Notes: generated by a model not told the origin, from the letters alone. A stretch of 64,000 nt of DNA from Mycobacterium sp. ITM-2016-00317 (GCF_002968295.1 NZ_CP134399.1:3782001-3846000); one strand, 5' to 3'; positions 18,243 through 27,598 are shown, counted from the stretch's first letter. Numbers and translations are program-made.

Positions 18243-18254
18243 TGGTCTATACCA
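18243..18254. promoter_or_regulatory. GntR operator candidate 2
   Basis: TGGTCTATACCA is a near-perfect palindrome containing GTCTATAC, an exact GTNTANAC match. It ends 23 nt before the permease ATG at 18278, a position where a repressor would block initiation. Its presence over the upstream in-frame ATG at 18242 also argues that 18278 is the true start. Confidence 0.65.
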
Positions 18255-18277
18255 AGCCTCGGGACAATGGAGTAGGG

Positions 18278-19759
18278 ATGTCAGAAGCGTCTTCGGATCG
18301 CGATTCCGCCGACCTCGCGCAGTTCGGCTACAAGCAGTCGCTGGAACGCCGGACCGGGAAGTTCGCGTCGTTCGCGGTGGCCTTCGCGTTCGTGTCGATC
18401 GCCACCGGCATCTTCACCACCTACGGGTCGGTGCTCAACAGCTCTGGCCCGGTCGGCATCTGGACCTGGCCGATCGCGGTCATCGGGCAACTCGCGGTCG
18501 CGTTCGTGCTCGGCGCGCTGGCCTCCCGGATCCCGGTGACCGGCTACCACTACCAATGGATGTCCAGGCTGGCCAACCCGGTGCTGGGCTGGATCATCGG
18601 CTGGATCTCGTTCACGTTCCTGGCCGTCGTGGTCTGCGCCGTGGACTACACGATCGCCTCGACGATCCTGCCCGTGCTGCTGAACTACGAGAGCACACCC
18701 ACGATCGCCTGGGTGATGACCGCGGTGGTGCTGCTGCTGCAGGCCCTGCTCGTCGCGTTCTCCACGCCGTGGGCCGAGCGGGTCAACAACGGCCTGGTGA
18801 CCCTGGAGCTGATCGGCATGGTCGCGCTGACCGCGCTGCTGCTGGTCGTCGCCGCGGTGCGCGGGGACATGGACTTCTCGAACCTGTTCAGCAAGGGCGC
18901 CGTGTCGACCGAGGGATTCTGGAGCTTCGGTGACTGGACGTCGGCCGGGCCGTGGATGATGGGCTTCCTGCTCGGCGCGTTCACCATCGTCGGGTTCGAG
19001 TCCGCGGCCAACCTCGCCGAGGAGACCCACGACCCGGAGCGGGTCGTTCCGCGCGCGATGTGGCAGGCCGTCCTGGCCTCCGGCGTGCTCGGCTTCGTGT
19101 TCCTGGTCGCGGTGACGCTGGCCGCCGGCGACCCGGTCGCGCTGGCCGAATCCGGTACTCCGATCGCCGATGTCATCGACACGACCCTGGGTTCGGTGGT
19201 CGCCACGCTGTTGCTGCTGATGGTGGTGCTGGCCATCTTCGCGTGCGGGCTGGTCATCATGATCACCGGCGTGCGGGTGACCTGGGCGATGTCGCGCGAC
19301 CGGCGCTTCCCCGGCTGGCAGCAGTGGAATCAGATCTCGCCCCGGTTCCACACCCCGCTCAAGGCCACGGTGCTGTACTTCTGCCTCGCTCAGCTGATCC
19401 TGGCGATCTTCGCGCACTCGGAGACGGCGCTGTTCACGCTGTTCGGCGCCGCGACCCTGCTGCCGGCGGTGATGTACGCGTCCACGGTGGTGCTCTACCT
19501 CGTCAAGCGCAAGCAACTGCCGAGCAACGGCAAGTTCGACCTCGGAGTCTGGGAGGCGCCCATCCTGGTGGTGGCCGTGGTCTGGCTGGCGTTCGAGCTG
19601 GCGCTGTTCCGCGACGCGTCTTTCAAGGAAGCCTGGGCGTACGTCATCGTGATGGTCGCGATCGGGGCCGCCTACCTGGCCTACCTGCTGATCCGCCACG
19701 GCAGCAAGAGCCTGTCGATGCCGGACATGCACTCGATCGACGCTGAACTGCGGGAGTGA
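18278..19759 (+). CDS. APC-superfamily amino acid/amine permease
   Basis: The 493-residue membrane protein has about 12 hydrophobic helices and the APC helix-1 region FAFVSIATGIFTTYGSVLN, followed by GYHYQWMSRLANPVLGWIIG and the helix 6 block GFESAANLAEETHDPERVVP, the substrate-gate motif of amino acid/polyamine/choline transporters. It should import an amino acid, amine or amino alcohol. The ATG at 18278 follows GGAGTAGGG; a farther ATG at 18242 falls on the operator. The stop overlaps the kinase start (GTGA). An amine-type importer in a polyol-kinase operon is unusual and may point to an amino-polyol substrate. Confidence 0.87.
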   Translation: MSEASSDRDSADLAQFGYKQSLERRTGKFASFAVAFAFVSIATGIFTTYGSVLNSSGPVGIWTWPIAVIGQLAVAFVLGALASRIPVTGYHYQWMSRLANPVLGWIIGWISFTFLAVVVCAVDYTIASTILPVLLNYESTPTIAWVMTAVVLLLQALLVAFSTPWAERVNNGLVTLELIGMVALTALLLVVAAVRGDMDFSNLFSKGAVSTEGFWSFGDWTSAGPWMMGFLLGAFTIVGFESAANLAEETHDPERVVPRAMWQAVLASGVLGFVFLVAVTLAAGDPVALAESGTPIADVIDTTLGSVVATLLLLMVVLAIFACGLVIMITGVRVTWAMSRDRRFPGWQQWNQISPRFHTPLKATVLYFCLAQLILAIFAHSETALFTLFGAATLLPAVMYASTVVLYLVKRKQLPSNGKFDLGVWEAPILVVAVVWLAFELALFRDASFKEAWAYVIVMVAIGAAYLAYLLIRHGSKSLSMPDMHSIDAELRE

Positions 19760-21228
19760 CGGACCAACCGATGCACCACATCCTGGCCATCGATCAGGGC
19801 ACGTCGGGCACCAAGGCCGTCGTCGTCGACCTCCGGGACGACGCGACGCCCCGCGTGCTGTCCATCGCCGAGGTACCGCTGCGTCCCCAGTATCTGCCCG
19901 GCGGCGGCGTCGAACAGGATCCCGAGGCGCTGTTCGACTCCGTCGTCACCGCCGGGCGCCGCGCGCTCGAGCAGGCGGGGGTGCCCGTCGCCGCGGTCGC
20001 ACTGGCCAACCAGGGCGAGACGGTGCTGGCCTGGGACCGCGCGACCGGCCGGCCCCTGACCCCGGCGATCGTATGGCAGGACAGACGCGCCGAATCCTTG
20101 TGCGCCGCACTGTCCGAGCACGCCGAGGAGGTCGCGCGCCGCACCGGGCTGGTGCTCGACCCCTACTTCTCCGCCCCGAAGCTGGCCTGGGTGCGCAAGC
20201 ACCTGACCCGCGACGGTGTGGTGACCACGACCGACACCTGGCTGCTGCACCGGCTGTGCGGGGCGTTCGTCACCGACGCGTCCACCGCCAGCCGCTCGCT
20301 GCTGATGTCGCTGGACGGCGTGAAATGGGACGACGACCTCGTCGCGCTGTTCGGCATGGACGGCGAGGCACTGCCCGAGATCGTCGGCTGCGACGAGATC
20401 GTCGGCGCCACCGGCGTGTTCGGCGGCAGTCTGCCCGTCGCCGGGCTGATCGTCGATCAGCAGGCAGCACTGCTGGCCGAGAGCTGCCTGGAGGCCGGGT
20501 CGGCGAAATGTACCTACGGCACAGGCGCTTTCCTGCTCGCGCAGCTCGGTCCCGACCCGGTGCGGTCGACGTCGGGGCTGACGACGTCGGTGGCGTGGCG
20601 GCTGCGCGACCAGACCCACTACTGCACCGACGGCCAGGTCTACACCGCCGCCTCGGCGATCCGATGGGCCGTGGACCTCGGTCTGGTTCCGGCTGCTGAT
20701 CAGATCGATTCCGCCGCAGCAGAATCCAGCGACGGCGTGCTGTGCGTTCCGGCGCTGGCCGGCCTTGCCGCGCCGTGGTGGGATTCCGGGGCCACCGCGT
20801 CGTTCTCGGGGATGACACTGTCCAGCGGCCGTGGCCAGTTGGTGCGCTCCCTGATCGAGGGTATCGCCGCCCAGGTGACCGCGCTGACCGACCTGGTGGC
20901 GGCGGATCTCGGCCGGCCGTTGACGCGGCTGCGGGTGGACGGCGGCCTGACCCGGTCCGCGGCGCTGATGCAGGCCCAGGCCGATCTGGCCCGGATGCCG
21001 GTCGACGTGTATCCGTCCCTGCACGCCACCGCGCTCGGTGCGGCGGCGTGCGCGCGGCTCGCGCTGGAACCGGGGACTTCTGTCGCCGATGCGGTGGGAA
21101 GCTGGGCCCCGGAGCACACCTACGCACCGCAGTGGTCGGCCGACCGCGCGGCGGACTACCTGCACCGCTGGCGGCAAGCCGCTGATATGGCTGCAGCTCA
21201 ACACAATTCATTTGAGGAGAACCCATGA
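19756..21228 (+). CDS. FGGY-family carbohydrate kinase (glycerol kinase-like)
   Basis: The 490-residue protein has the N-terminal phosphate motif AIDQGTSGTKAVVVD, the family motif in AIVWQDRRAESL, the GTGAFLL adenosine region and RLRVDGGLTRSAALMQAQAD near the C-terminus. FGGY kinases phosphorylate glycerol, erythritol, xylulose and similar polyols. The order kinase then GlpA-like oxidase implies phosphorylation followed by oxidation of a polyol phosphate. The GTG start overlaps the permease stop. The precise substrate cannot be read from the sequence; the operon differs from the usual glpFKD set by its APC permease. Confidence 0.9.
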   Translation: MTDQPMHHILAIDQGTSGTKAVVVDLRDDATPRVLSIAEVPLRPQYLPGGGVEQDPEALFDSVVTAGRRALEQAGVPVAAVALANQGETVLAWDRATGRPLTPAIVWQDRRAESLCAALSEHAEEVARRTGLVLDPYFSAPKLAWVRKHLTRDGVVTTTDTWLLHRLCGAFVTDASTASRSLLMSLDGVKWDDDLVALFGMDGEALPEIVGCDEIVGATGVFGGSLPVAGLIVDQQAALLAESCLEAGSAKCTYGTGAFLLAQLGPDPVRSTSGLTTSVAWRLRDQTHYCTDGQVYTAASAIRWAVDLGLVPAADQIDSAAAESSDGVLCVPALAGLAAPWWDSGATASFSGMTLSSGRGQLVRSLIEGIAAQVTALTDLVAADLGRPLTRLRVDGGLTRSAALMQAQADLARMPVDVYPSLHATALGAAACARLALEPGTSVADAVGSWAPEHTYAPQWSADRAADYLHRWRQAADMAAAQHNSFEENP

Positions 21229-22613
21229 TGAGCGGCGAAGCCGTCTCCGACGTCGTCGTGGTCGGCGCCGGGATCGTCGGCTCGGCGATCGCGCGGGCGC
21301 TGGCGGGAACACGGTTGTCCGTGACGCTGGTGGAGGGGCGCGACGACGTCGGCGACGGCACCAGCAAGGCCAACACCGCGTTGCTGCACACCGGATTCGA
21401 CGCCACCCCGGGCACCCTGGAGTCCCGCCTGGTCGCCCGCGGCTACCAGCTCCTCGGCGACTACGCCCAGCAGACCGGCATCCCGGTGGAACGCACCGGC
21501 GCGATGCTGGTGGCCTGGACCGAGGAGGAGTCCGCCGCCCTCGCCGGCCTGGTGGTCAAGGCCGAACGCAACGGCTACCGCGAGTGCGGTGTGGTCTCGG
21601 CCGACGAGGTGTACCGGCGGGTGCCCGATCTCGGGCCGGGCGCACTGGCCGGGCTGACCGTGCCGGGCGAGTCGATCATCTGCACCTGGACCACCAATCT
21701 GGCGCTGGCCACCGACGCCGTGGCGCGGGGCGCGCGGCTGCTGCGCGGGGCACGGGTCACCGGCGTCGAGGTCGGCGCCGAGCACACGACGCTACGCACC
21801 ACCGCCGGTGAGGTCCGCGGCCGGTGGATCGTCAACGCCGCCGGGCTGGGCGCCGACACCCTCGACGCCGAGTTCGGGTATCAGCGCTTCACCGTGGTGC
21901 CGCGCCGCGGCGAGCTGCTGGTGTTCGACAAGCTGACCCGGCCGATGGTGCCGCTGATCGTGCTCGCGGTGCCGTCGTCGCGCGGCAAGGGAGTGCTGGT
22001 CAGCCCGACCATCTACGGCAACGTGATGGTCGGCCCCACCTCGGAGAACCTGCAGGACCGCACGGCCACCGGCACTTCCGAAAAGGGCTTCGACTTCCTG
22101 GTGTCGAAGGGGCGGGCGCTGATGCCGTCGCTGTTCGACGAGGAGGTCACCGCCAGTTACGCAGGGCTGCGCGCCGCGACCGAGCACGACGACTACCTCA
22201 TCGACCTCGACGCCGCACAGCGCTACGTGCTGGTCGGCGGGATCCGGTCCACCGGGCTGACGTCGGGGATGGCGGTCGCCGAACACGTCGCCGGCCTGCT
22301 CGACGACGCCGGGGTCGACGTCACCGAACGTGACGGCCTGCCACCGCCACCGCAGATGCCCAACATCGGGGAGGCCGGGCTGCGCCCCTACCAGGACGGC
22401 GAGCGCATCGCCGCCGACCCGGAGTACGGCAGGATCGTCTGCTTCTGCGAGCGGGTCAGCGCCGGGGAGATTCGCGACGCGTTCGACTCCCCCATCCCAC
22501 CTGCCGATCTCGACGGGCTGCGCCGCCGCACCCGCGTGATGAACGGCCGCTGCCAGGGCTTCTACTGCGGCGCGCACACCGAGGCGCTGCTGCAGGCAGG
22601 GGCGGCGCGATGA
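21225..22613 (+). CDS. GlpA-like FAD-dependent oxidoreductase with C-terminal BFD-like [2Fe-2S] domain
   Basis: The 462-residue protein has an N-terminal FAD-binding DAO domain (VVVVGAGIVGSAIARALAGT, then LLHTGFDATPGT) and a C-terminal BFD-like iron-sulfur domain with Cys pairs in IVCFCERVSAGEI and NGRCQGFYCGAH. This layout is that of the GlpA-type glycerol-3-phosphate dehydrogenase subunit and related hydroxy-acid oxidases. GAGGAGAA precedes the tandem ATG ATG start, which overlaps the kinase stop. With the next gene, it likely forms a two-subunit dehydrogenase passing electrons through the cluster. The phosphorylated product of the kinase is its expected substrate. Confidence 0.9.
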   Translation: MMSGEAVSDVVVVGAGIVGSAIARALAGTRLSVTLVEGRDDVGDGTSKANTALLHTGFDATPGTLESRLVARGYQLLGDYAQQTGIPVERTGAMLVAWTEEESAALAGLVVKAERNGYRECGVVSADEVYRRVPDLGPGALAGLTVPGESIICTWTTNLALATDAVARGARLLRGARVTGVEVGAEHTTLRTTAGEVRGRWIVNAAGLGADTLDAEFGYQRFTVVPRRGELLVFDKLTRPMVPLIVLAVPSSRGKGVLVSPTIYGNVMVGPTSENLQDRTATGTSEKGFDFLVSKGRALMPSLFDEEVTASYAGLRAATEHDDYLIDLDAAQRYVLVGGIRSTGLTSGMAVAEHVAGLLDDAGVDVTERDGLPPPPQMPNIGEAGLRPYQDGERIAADPEYGRIVCFCERVSAGEIRDAFDSPIPPADLDGLRRRTRVMNGRCQGFYCGAHTEALLQAGAAR

Positions 22614-23854
22614 ACCACGTCGCAGTAGCCGTCATCGGCGGCGGGCCGTCGGGTCTGACCGCGGCGGCCACACTGGCACCCTCGGTCGACGGTGAGGTGC
22701 TGGTGCTCGAACGCGAGGCGCAGACCGGCGGAATCCCCCGGCACAGCGACCATCTCGGTTACGGCATGCGCGATCTGCACCGGTTCGTCTCCGGGCCCGC
22801 CTACGCTCGGCGGCTCACCGAGACGGCCGCGGACGCGGGCGCGGTCCTGGAGACCGAGGCGATGGTCACCGGCTGGGCCGGTGAGCGCACCTTGCAGGTC
22901 ACCTCGCCGCGCGGGGTGCGCACCGTCACCGCCGATGCGGTGATCCTGGCCACCGGCGCCCGCGAACGGCCCCGGCCCGCCCGGCTGGTGCCCGGCGACC
23001 GGCCCGACGGCGTGTACACCACCGGTCAGCTGCAGAACCTGGTGCACGTGCAGCACGCGCCGGTGGGTCGGCGCGCGGTGATCGTCGGCGCCGAGCTGGT
23101 CAGCTGGTCGGCGGTGCTGACCCTGCGCGAGGCCGGGTGCACCACCGCGGCGATGGTCAGCTCCTACCCGCGGGCCGAGGCGTACACGGCGTTCCGCTCG
23201 GCCGGCCGGTTGCTGCTCGACGGTCCGGTGCTGACCGGCAGCCGGGTGGTCGGCATCCACGGCAAGAACCGTGTCCGCTCGGTCACCGTCGAACACACGG
23301 TCACCGGCAGGCGGCACGAGATCGACTGTGACACCGTCGTGTTCACCGGCGACTGGATCCCAGACCACGAACTGGCCCGCACCGCCGGGCTGGACATGGA
23401 CCGCGGCACCCGCGGCCCCGTGGTGGACCCGTCGCTGCGGACCAGCAGGCCGGGGGTGTTCGCCGTCGGCAACCTGCTGCACCCGGTGGACACCGCGGAC
23501 GGCGCCGCGCTCGACGGACGTCACGTCGCCACCGCGGTGCAGAGCTGGCTGCGCCGCAACGACGACGCCGCCCCGGTGTCCGCGGCGACCCCGATCCGTG
23601 TCGAGGCGCCGTTCCGCTGGGTCGCGCCGCAGTTGGTCACGGCCGACGGCGGCGTGCCCTCGCGGGGTGATCTGCTGCTGTGGACCGACGAATTCCGGCG
23701 GCTGCCGAGGCTGCGCGCGATGCAGGACGGCCGACTGCTGGGCAGCAGGCGCACGCCGTGGCCTGCCGCTCCCGGCCGCGTCTACCGGGCGCCGTGGTCC
23801 CTGGTGGCCGGCGCGGACCCCAAGGGCGGCCCGGTCACCCTCTCGCTCGCCTGA
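22610..23854 (+). CDS. FAD/NAD(P)-dependent oxidoreductase (HcnB/GlpB-like partner)
   Basis: The 414-residue protein has an N-terminal FAD motif VAVIGGGPSGLTAAATLAP, a second dinucleotide region VGRRAVIVGAELVSWSA, the ATGARERPRPARLVPGDR stretch and GVFAVGNLLHPVDTADGA near the FAD end. It resembles the pyridine-nucleotide-disulfide-type subunit found beside GlpA-like proteins. It starts inside the stop of the preceding gene (ATGA). Together the last two genes look like an NAD-linked two-subunit polyol-phosphate or imino/hydroxy acid dehydrogenase. A 21-bp inverted repeat sits just after the stop. Confidence 0.87.
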   Translation: MNHVAVAVIGGGPSGLTAAATLAPSVDGEVLVLEREAQTGGIPRHSDHLGYGMRDLHRFVSGPAYARRLTETAADAGAVLETEAMVTGWAGERTLQVTSPRGVRTVTADAVILATGARERPRPARLVPGDRPDGVYTTGQLQNLVHVQHAPVGRRAVIVGAELVSWSAVLTLREAGCTTAAMVSSYPRAEAYTAFRSAGRLLLDGPVLTGSRVVGIHGKNRVRSVTVEHTVTGRRHEIDCDTVVFTGDWIPDHELARTAGLDMDRGTRGPVVDPSLRTSRPGVFAVGNLLHPVDTADGAALDGRHVATAVQSWLRRNDDAAPVSAATPIRVEAPFRWVAPQLVTADGGVPSRGDLLLWTDEFRRLPRLRAMQDGRLLGSRRTPWPAAPGRVYRAPWSLVAGADPKGGPVTLSLA

Positions 23855-23858
23855 CCGG

Positions 23859-23915
23859 CGAAATTGCATTCCACGCGGCGCTTCTCGTCGAGAGGCCGCG
23901 TGGAATGCAATTTCG
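23859..23915. terminator. Large inverted repeat between convergent genes (terminator or REP-like element)
   Basis: Two perfect 21-nt arms (23859-23879 and 23895-23915) enclose a 15-nt loop that itself holds a TCTCG-T-CGAGA stem. It lies between the stop of the FAD oxidoreductase at 23854 and the stop of the VWA gene at 23923. The arms contain AATTGCATTCC and are more AT-rich than the surroundings, so a dispersed repeat is also possible. Confidence 0.75.
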
Positions 23916-23922
23916 GCAGGGG

Positions 23923-25377
23923 TCAGACGGGAAGCAGCGCGTCGATGACCGAGGCGAGCTGCTTGGCCGAGCGGCACTCGTGCATCGTGATGATGTCCTG
24001 ATAGCGCGGCACGGCCGAATCGCCGCTGCCCCACAGGTGCTTCGGCTCGGGGTTGAGCCAGTGCGCGTGCCTGCTGGCGTTGACCATGTGGGCGAGCAGA
24101 TCGGTCTCGGGGTTGCGGTAGTTGTTCCGGCCGTCGCCGAGCACCAGCAGTGAACTGCGCGGCGACAGCACGCTCGGGAACTTGTCGAGGAACGACACGA
24201 ACGCGTGGCCGTAGTCGGAGTGCCCGTCGCGGGTGTAGACCGCGGCCTCACGGGTGATCCGCTGCACGGCCACGGCCAGATCGGCGTCGGGGCCGAACAA
24301 CTCGGTGACCTCGTCGGTGGTGTCGATGAACGCGAAGACGCGCACCCGGCTGAACTGCTGGCGCAGCGCGTGCACCAACAGCAGCGTGAAGTGACTGAAC
24401 CCGGCAACCGACCCGGACACGTCGCACAGCACCACCAGCTCGGGACGGGCAGGATGCGGCTTCTTGAGCACCACGTCGATCGGCACGCCGCCGGTGGACA
24501 TCGACTTGCGCAGCGTCTTGCGCAGATCGATCTCGCCGGCGCGGGAGCGTCGCCGCCGGGCCGCCAGCCGGGTGGCCAGTTGGCGCGCCAACGGGCCCAC
24601 CACCCGGCGCATCTGGCGCAACTGCTCCCCCGACGCCCGCAGGAACTCGACGTTCTCCGCCAGCTGCGGGACGCCGTACATCTGCACGTGGTCGCGGCCC
24701 AGCTGCTCGGCCGTGCGCCGCTTGGTCTCGGATTCCACCATCTTGCGCAGCTGGCTGATCCGTTGGGCGGCAAGCGCTTTGGCGATCTGCTCCTGGGTCG
24801 GGGTGGGCTCCTCGCCATACGGGGCCAGCAGACCGGCCAGCAACCGGCCCTCCAGGTCGTCCAGGTTCATCGCCTTGAGCGCCTGATACGACGAGTACGA
24901 CGGCCCGCGGCTGGAGTCGTAGCGGCCGTAGGCCTCCACGATCTGGGCGATCATCGCCGCCAGGCGCTCGTCGAGGCTGGTCGGTTCCTCGCCGTCGTTG
25001 TTGTTGCGCCAGTCGGTGAGCATGTCGAGAAGGGCCTGGCGCATCGCCTCGATGTCCTCGGGCGGCAGCCCCGACTCACCGTCGGAGTCGTCGTCGAGCA
25101 CGGTCCTGGCGCCCAGCGCCGCCGGGAAGTACAGGTCGAACAGCGCGTCGTAGGTCTCGCGGTGATCGGGTCTGCGCAGCACCGCGCACGCCAGCCCTTC
25201 GCGCAGCACGGCGCGGTCGGCCAGCCCGAGCGCGGCCATCACCTGGCCGGCGTCCACCGTCTCCGACGGACCCACCGAGATGCCCTGCGCGCGCAGCGCT
25301 TCCACGAACTCGACCAGATGGCCGGGAATTCCGTGCGGCGCCAGCGGCTGGGGCGGGCGGGTGCGTCGGGGCGGCAT
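23923..25377 (-). CDS. VWA/CoxE-like protein (Rv2425c-like)
   Basis: The 484-residue protein has a long helical N-terminal region with acidic stretches and a C-terminal von Willebrand A domain carrying the MIDAS motif VVLCDVSGSVAGFS and later LLVLGDGRNNY. It belongs to the CoxE-like family that works with MoxR AAA+ ATPases to insert metal or to remodel protein complexes. The start codon overlaps the moxR stop by one base (23923-25377 against 25377-26270), so the pair is translated together. The client complex is not identified; none of the metalloenzyme genes nearby is an obvious candidate. Confidence 0.88.
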   Translation of the reverse strand: MPPRRTRPPQPLAPHGIPGHLVEFVEALRAQGISVGPSETVDAGQVMAALGLADRAVLREGLACAVLRRPDHRETYDALFDLYFPAALGARTVLDDDSDGESGLPPEDIEAMRQALLDMLTDWRNNNDGEEPTSLDERLAAMIAQIVEAYGRYDSSRGPSYSSYQALKAMNLDDLEGRLLAGLLAPYGEEPTPTQEQIAKALAAQRISQLRKMVESETKRRTAEQLGRDHVQMYGVPQLAENVEFLRASGEQLRQMRRVVGPLARQLATRLAARRRRSRAGEIDLRKTLRKSMSTGGVPIDVVLKKPHPARPELVVLCDVSGSVAGFSHFTLLLVHALRQQFSRVRVFAFIDTTDEVTELFGPDADLAVAVQRITREAAVYTRDGHSDYGHAFVSFLDKFPSVLSPRSSLLVLGDGRNNYRNPETDLLAHMVNASRHAHWLNPEPKHLWGSGDSAVPRYQDIITMHECRSAKQLASVIDALLPV

Positions 25378-26270
25378 CAGTTGAGCCTCAGCTCCCCGGC
25401 CGCCTTGATCTGGTCGGACTGGTGTTTGAGCACCACACCCAGCGTCGCCGCGATCACCTCGTCGTCGACGGTGTCCATGCCCAGCGCCAGCAGGGTGCGT
25501 CCCCAGTCGATGGTCTCGGCGACCGAGGGCACCTTCTTGAGCGCCATCCCCCGCATCACGCCGATGATCCGGACCAGCTCCTCGGCCAGGCGTTCAGGTA
25601 GCTCGGGCACCCGCGACAGCAGGATGCGCCGCTCCAGCTCGGGGTCGGGGAAGTCGATGTGCAGGAACAGACACCGCCGCTTGAGCGCTTCGGAGAGCTC
25701 ACGGGTCGCGTTCGAGGTCAGCACCACCAGCGGACGCCGCTCGGCGGTGATGGTGCCCAGTTCGGGCACCGTCACCGCGAAGTCGCTGAGCACCTCCAGC
25801 AGCAGGCCTTCGATCTCGATGTCGGCCTTGTCGGTCTCGTCGATCAACAGCACCGTGGGTTCGGTGCGCCGGATCGCCGTGAGCAGCGGGCGGGTCAGCA
25901 GGAACTCTTCGGAGAACACGTCGTCGCGGGTCTTGTCCCAGGCGCCGTCCGCGCCGGCGGACGCATTGCCGGCCTGGATGCGCAGGATCTGCTTGGCGTG
26001 GTTCCACTCGTAGAGCGCGCGGGCCTCGTCGACGCCCTCGTAGCACTGCAGGCGCACCAGTCCGGAGCCGGTGGACTGCGCGATCGCGCGGGCCAGTTCG
26101 GTCTTGCCGACGCCGGCGGGCCCCTCCACCAGCAGCGGCTTGCCCAGCCGGTCGGCGAGGAACACCGCGGTGGCGGTGGCGGTGTCGGGCAGGTAGCCGG
26201 TTTCGGCCAGCCGCTTGGCGACGTCGTCGATGTCGGCGAACATCGGCACGATCTGTGCGGGAACGGTCAC
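25377..26270 (-). CDS. MoxR-family AAA+ ATPase (Rv2426c-like)
   Basis: The 297-residue ATPase has a Walker A loop [14 protein letters not shown] near residues 48-61, a Walker [13 protein letters not shown] and the sensor region [20 protein letters not shown]. MoxR proteins act as chaperones that open or load metal centres and always pair with a VWA protein, here the next gene. It begins 21 nt after the proA stop, so proA, moxR and the VWA gene may form one transcript as in M. tuberculosis. Confidence 0.92.
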   Translation of the reverse strand: MTVPAQIVPMFADIDDVAKRLAETGYLPDTATATAVFLADRLGKPLLVEGPAGVGKTELARAIAQSTGSGLVRLQCYEGVDEARALYEWNHAKQILRIQAGNASAGADGAWDKTRDDVFSEEFLLTRPLLTAIRRTEPTVLLIDETDKADIEIEGLLLEVLSDFAVTVPELGTITAERRPLVVLTSNATRELSEALKRRCLFLHIDFPDPELERRILLSRVPELPERLAEELVRIIGVMRGMALKKVPSVAETIDWGRTLLALGMDTVDDEVIAATLGVVLKHQSDQIKAAGELRLN

Positions 26271-26291
26271 GGGCGCTTCTCTCCTCGGGGC

Positions 26292-27540
26292 TCAGGCCGG
26301 ACGGGTGTGGCCGTCGCCCCACACGATCCATTTGGTGGACGTCAGCTCGGGCAGCCCCATCGGTCCCCGCGCGTGCAGTTTCTGGGTGGAGATGCCGATC
26401 TCGGCGCCGAAACCGAACTGCTCGCCGTCGGTGAACGACGTCGAGGCGTTCACCATCACCGCAGCGGCGTCCACCCGTTCGCTGAACCGCTGGGCGGCAG
26501 CCAGATCCGAGGTGACGATGGCCTCGGTGTGGCCGGTGCCGTACTCGTTGATGTGGTCGATCGCGGCGTCCAGACCGTCGACGACCGCCAGCGCGATGTC
26601 CATCGACAGGAACTCGGCGCGCAGGTCGTCCTCGGACGGGTCGGCGTGCACCGTGACGCCCGCCGCGGTCAGCGCGCCGGTCAGCCGCGGCACCGCGACG
26701 TCGGCGATCGCCGCGTCGATCAACAGCGACTCGGCCGCGTTGCAGACGCTGGGCCAGGCGCGTCTTCGCGTTCAGCACGATGGTCTCGGCCATGTCGAGG
26801 TCGGCCGAGGAGTGAACGTAGACATGGCAGTTGCCGACGCCGGTCTCGATCGTGGGCACCTGCGCATCGCGCACGACCGCGTCGATCAGCCCGGCTCCGC
26901 CGCGCGGGATCACCACGTCGACGAGGCCGCGGGCCTGGATCAGATGGGTGACGCTGGCGCGGTCCTCACTGGGCAGCAGCTGCACTGCGTCGACGTCGAG
27001 CCCTTCGGTGGCCAGCGCCGCGCGCAGTGCGTTCACCAGCGCGGCGTTGGACTGCGCGGCCGACGAACTTCCGCGCAGCAAAACGGCGTTGCCCGATTTC
27101 AGGGTGAGGCCGAATGCGTCGACGGTGACGTTGGGCCTGCCCTCGTAGACGATGCCGACCACACCGAGCGGGACCCGCTGCTGGCGCAGCTGCAGACCGT
27201 TGGGCAGGGTGCGGCCGCGCAGCACCTCACCGATCGGATCGGGCAGGCCCGCCACCTGACGCAGGCCGTCGGCGATGCCCTCGACCCGGGTGGGATCCAG
27301 CGCCAGCCGGTCGAGCATGGCGGCCGGGGTGCCCGACGCCCGCGCCGTCTCGAGGTCGGCCTCGTTGGCCTCCAGGATCGTGCGGGTGTTCATCAGGACA
27401 TGGTCGGCGGCCACGCGCAGCGCCCGGTTCTTGGTGTCGGTGCTGAGAGTCGCCAGCGTCCTGGCCGCGCCCCGGGCCCGGCGGGCGGCGTCGTGCACCT
27501 GCTGCCGCAGGTCGGGGACAGAGGGGGCCTGCACACTCAT
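26292..27540 (-). pseudogene. proA: Gamma-glutamyl phosphate reductase, frameshifted in this sequence
   Basis: ProA reduces gamma-glutamyl phosphate to glutamate semialdehyde in proline synthesis. Residues up to [11 protein letters not shown] read normally from the ATG at 27540; after that the frame is lost, and the rest of the enzyme ([16 protein letters not shown] to the end [12 protein letters not shown]) continues in another frame. One extra base around 26751-26760 (an A in GGGCCAGGCG on the plus strand) explains it; without it the reading is [15 protein letters not shown], which restores the catalytic cysteine (the C of PSVCNA). The repaired protein is 415 residues, normal for ProA. The shift sits right before the active-site Cys, so the gene as written is inactive. 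An error in the sequence is possible. Confidence 0.9.
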
Positions 27541-27598
27541 CTGGCCAGGGTATCGGACGTGTCTGCGGCTTTCGACACGCGTCGACCCGGTCGGCGGC

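Noticed and set aside
18242..18277. Upstream ATG for the APC permease (protein starting MVYTKPR)
   Set aside because: The ATG overlaps the GntR operator and lacks a ribosome-binding site; the ATG at 18278 has GGAGTAGGG before it and starts at the family N-terminus.
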